From the NCBI RefSeq assembly GCF_031759225.1, contig NZ_CP134494.1, positions 2,850,501-2,914,500 of the forward strand: a stretch of DNA of 64,000 nt. Reading direction: 5' to 3'. Source of the stretch: Mesobacillus jeotgali (lineage in GTDB: Bacteria > Bacillota > Bacilli > Bacillales > Cytobacillaceae). Below are positions 62,177 through 64,000 of this stretch, piece by piece (position 1 is the stretch's first letter; the number at the start of each line of letters is the position of its first letter). The notes below the pieces were generated by a model, which did no database searches, was not told where the DNA came from, and worked only from the letters and a program-made list of their open reading frames with translations. A program made the translations under genes and the position numbers.

Positions 62177-62599
62177 TTATTCTTCGTCATTTTGTTTTTG
62201 GATTGCTCTTAATTCCTGGATACGGGATTGATCTTCTTCAAAGAATTGGACAAGGTCACCAATTCTGTCGATTGCATCCCAGCTTAAATGGTGTTCAATT
62301 CCTTCAACATCATTATAGATATTTTCCTCTTTTACGCCGATCACCTTCAGCAATTGTTCAAGCAGTTCATGGCGGTCTACCAGCCTTTTGCCTGTTTTGT
62401 ATCCTTTGGGAGTCAGTACTAGCCCCCGATATTTCTCGTAAACCACGAACTGGTCTTTATCCAGCTTCTGTACCATTTTTGTCACTGAGGAGGGATGGAC
62501 AGATAATGCCTCCGCGATATCCACTACCCGGGCATATCCTTTTTGTTCTATTAAAATGAATATTTGTTCTATATAATCTTCCATACTAGGTGTTGGCAT
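62177..62599 (-). CDS. mntR: Manganese-responsive transcriptional regulator MntR
   Basis: This DtxR-family dimer represses Mn uptake genes (and activates Mn exporters in B. subtilis) when loaded with Mn(II). All six metal ligands of B. subtilis MntR are present at the same numbers: Asp8, Glu11, His77, Glu99, Glu102 and His103. The N-terminal winged helix ([20 protein letters not shown]) binds DNA. At 140 residues it has the usual MntR length, without the SH3-like domain of larger DtxR proteins. GGAGG lies 9 nt before the ATG. Confidence 0.96.
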   Translation of the reverse strand: MPTPSMEDYIEQIFILIEQKGYARVVDIAEALSVHPSSVTKMVQKLDKDQFVVYEKYRGLVLTPKGYKTGKRLVDRHELLEQLLKVIGVKEENIYNDVEGIEHHLSWDAIDRIGDLVQFFEEDQSRIQELRAIQKQNDEE

Positions 62600-62669
62600 C
62601 CCATGACCTCCAATGCTTAAACAATAGCCATATTAAAGTTTACTATAGAAGGACAAGGGTGACAAGGCG

Positions 62670-64000
62670 CTATCCACCTTGATTGACTGGCTGTGCTGCT
62701 ATATCGAACTTCAGCTTGCTGTCCTCTCCATCCCAATATAGCTTGGCGTTGAAGGTTCTGTCCTTGCTCTGGAAGCCTTCGATCACATCAGTGCTCCCTT
62801 CGGCCAGCAGCTTCTTGATATTCTTTTGCGTTACTGTCTTTCCAAGGATCTGCTTGGAGAGTGTGAAGTTGCATTTTGTTTTCTGATAGTTCGAGCAGCC
62901 ATAGAACGTCCCTTTGTCCACAACCATGCCATCGCATTTTTTGCATTTTCCCAGGTTAGTAGTTCGGCGGGAACGTCCCCCCTTCTTCCCGGGGACGAAA
63001 GCATTGGTCAGTTCTTCTGAAAACGTCCAGCCGGAGGACCCTTCCGATGTTTCAGCAACAAGATGTTTGATCATCTTTGAAGTCTGCTCAATGAACTGTT
63101 TGGGAGAGGCTTCTCCCTCGCCAATTTGGTGCAGCCTCTGCTCCCATTTCGCTGTCATTTCCGGTGATGCCAGTACTTGTCCACCAACGGCAGCTACGAG
63201 GATTTTCGCCTTGGCAGTCGCATATACAAGGTTCTTCCGGACTTCAATATACGCTCGATCCTTCAGCATCGTAATGATGCCCGCTCTCGTCGCTTCAGTT
63301 CCAAGACCTTCTGCTTTCATCAGGACCTTTTCGAGTTCTTTGTCTTCAATATGCTTTCCTGCCGTTTTCATCAGGGTAATCAGCTGGCCTTCAGTCAGCC
63401 TCTTTGGCGGCTGGGTCTTACTTTCCTTTACCTCTGCTTTCATTACGGTACCTGTTTCACCTTGCTGGACAGCAGGAAGCTCCGGTTCTTTATCCGAGTC
63501 TTTTTGCGGGAGTACTTTCTTCCATCCTTCGTCCAACTGGACTTTTCCCTTGGATATAAACTCCGCCCTGCCCTCCACAACTGTCTTGATCGTGGTATAT
63601 TCTGCGATATATGGACCGTAGTGGGCTGCAATCAGTGTCCTGGCCAGCAAGTCATATAACTTCAACTCGTCCCCAGACAGTCTGTTTAAATTAGGAACTT
63701 GTTCAGTTGGAATGATTGCGTAGTGATCGGTAACCTTTTTTTCATTGACATAGCGTTTGTTATTTTGAATCGATGAATTCGGCAATGGAAAAAGCTGCTG
63801 ATAATCAGGATTAGCCTGAAGTTTATTCAAGATCGCAGGAAAGCCCTCTGCTTCTCCTGGCGTTACATATCTCGAGTCAGAACGAGGATAGGATACGATT
63901 CCTCTTTGGTATAATCCTTGCAATATGTCCAGCGTCTTTTTCGGCGACATTTTAAAACGGCGATTCGCTTCCGCCTGGATTGCTGAAAGATTATAGAACA
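62670..64000 (-). CDS. topB: DNA topoisomerase III TopB (C-terminal part; N-terminus beyond window)
   Basis: This is a type IA topoisomerase. About 440 residues are visible and the frame continues past the window edge. The segment SAIQAEANRRFKMSPKKTLDIL is followed by GIVSYPRSDSRYVTPGE with the catalytic Tyr, then MKTAGKHIEDKELEKVLMKAEGLGTEATRAGII, and a C-terminal zinc-ribbon-like domain (CKKCDG...YGCSNYQKTKCNFTL). Methionines near 63950 are internal, not the start. A weak hairpin spans the stop. Confidence 0.95.
   Translation of the reverse strand, partial: FYNLSAIQAEANRRFKMSPKKTLDILQGLYQRGIVSYPRSDSRYVTPGEAEGFPAILNKLQANPDYQQLFPLPNSSIQNNKRYVNEKKVTDHYAIIPTEQVPNLNRLSGDELKLYDLLARTLIAAHYGPYIAEYTTIKTVVEGRAEFISKGKVQLDEGWKKVLPQKDSDKEPELPAVQQGETGTVMKAEVKESKTQPPKRLTEGQLITLMKTAGKHIEDKELEKVLMKAEGLGTEATRAGIITMLKDRAYIEVRKNLVYATAKAKILVAAVGGQVLASPEMTAKWEQRLHQIGEGEASPKQFIEQTSKMIKHLVAETSEGSSGWTFSEELTNAFVPGKKGGRSRRTTNLGKCKKCDGMVVDKGTFYGCSNYQKTKCNFTLSKQILGKTVTQKNIKKLLAEGSTDVIEGFQSKDRTFNAKLYWDGEDSKLKFDIAAQPVNQGG

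Noticed and set aside
1..64000. Insertion sequences, prophage, rRNA or tRNA genes
   Set aside because: No transposase, integrase, phage structural gene, rRNA or tRNA cloverleaf sequence was found on either strand.

Overview
The window is chromosomal DNA of a low-GC, endospore-forming member of the Bacillaceae. Evidence: Spo0M, a YjcZ-family peptide, a sporulation-type histidine kinase, bacilliredoxin, DegV and YpgR families, strong GGAGG-type ribosome binding sites, frequent TTG starts, and gene order that repeatedly parallels Bacillus subtilis. I cannot fix the genus; a Mesobacillus/Cytobacillus-like lineage is a guess. I see no rRNA, tRNA, transposase, prophage or CRISPR array.

Layout. 1-2.2 kb: 5' part of a copper P-type ATPase with its own operator. 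2.2-18.7 kb: a block matching the B. subtilis yodJ-deoD-...-yozD-yodN-yozE-yokU-kamA-yodPQRST region, including Spo0M and the kam/yod lysine gene set. Here the set has gained a GABA-type aminotransferase, an aldehyde dehydrogenase and a sigma-54 activator. 18.9-19.6 kb: a 52-bp tandem array. 19.7-28.7 kb: peptidase S66, an FAD enzyme, YjcZ, an SGNH hydrolase, DUF502, PTS EIIA, MsrB/MsrA, a structured intergenic repeat, a second RsgA and a tiny peptide gene. 28.8-51.4 kb: a block matching the B. subtilis ypm-ilvA-dfrA-thyB-ypjP-ypiP-yphP-ilvD-ypgR region, interrupted by a histidine kinase, DegV, tatA/tatC and yceF/yceG/yceH. 51.5-52.4 kb: a second 52-bp array. 52.4-64 kb: an ABC-F protein, YpgQ, a second DegV, Fhs, MetA, several proteins of unknown role, MntR and the 3' part of topB.

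How genes work together. The minus-strand run yodT-yodS-yodR-yodQ-gabT-like-ALDH-ablB-kamR, followed by a perfect sigma-54 promoter and kamA-yokU, fits a complete route lysine -> beta-lysine -> N6-acetyl-beta-lysine -> 3-keto-6-acetamidohexanoate -> 4-acetamidobutyrate(-CoA) -> GABA -> succinate. Two steps are unassigned or inferred. Separate units serve folate/one-carbon metabolism (dfrA-thyA, fhs), branched-chain amino acids (ilvA, ilvD), methionine (metA), redox repair (msrA/msrB, brxA), Tat export and envelope stress (spo0M and yceG, both behind ECF-type promoters).

The most unusual signal is a class of exact 52-bp tandem repeats. Two long arrays 33 kb apart lie in opposite orientation, share a spaced core (TGAA-N2-TGTCCGAAGT-N9-TTN2GACA) and differ elsewhere. 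A third, decayed locus at 5.35 kb also has 52-bp spacing.
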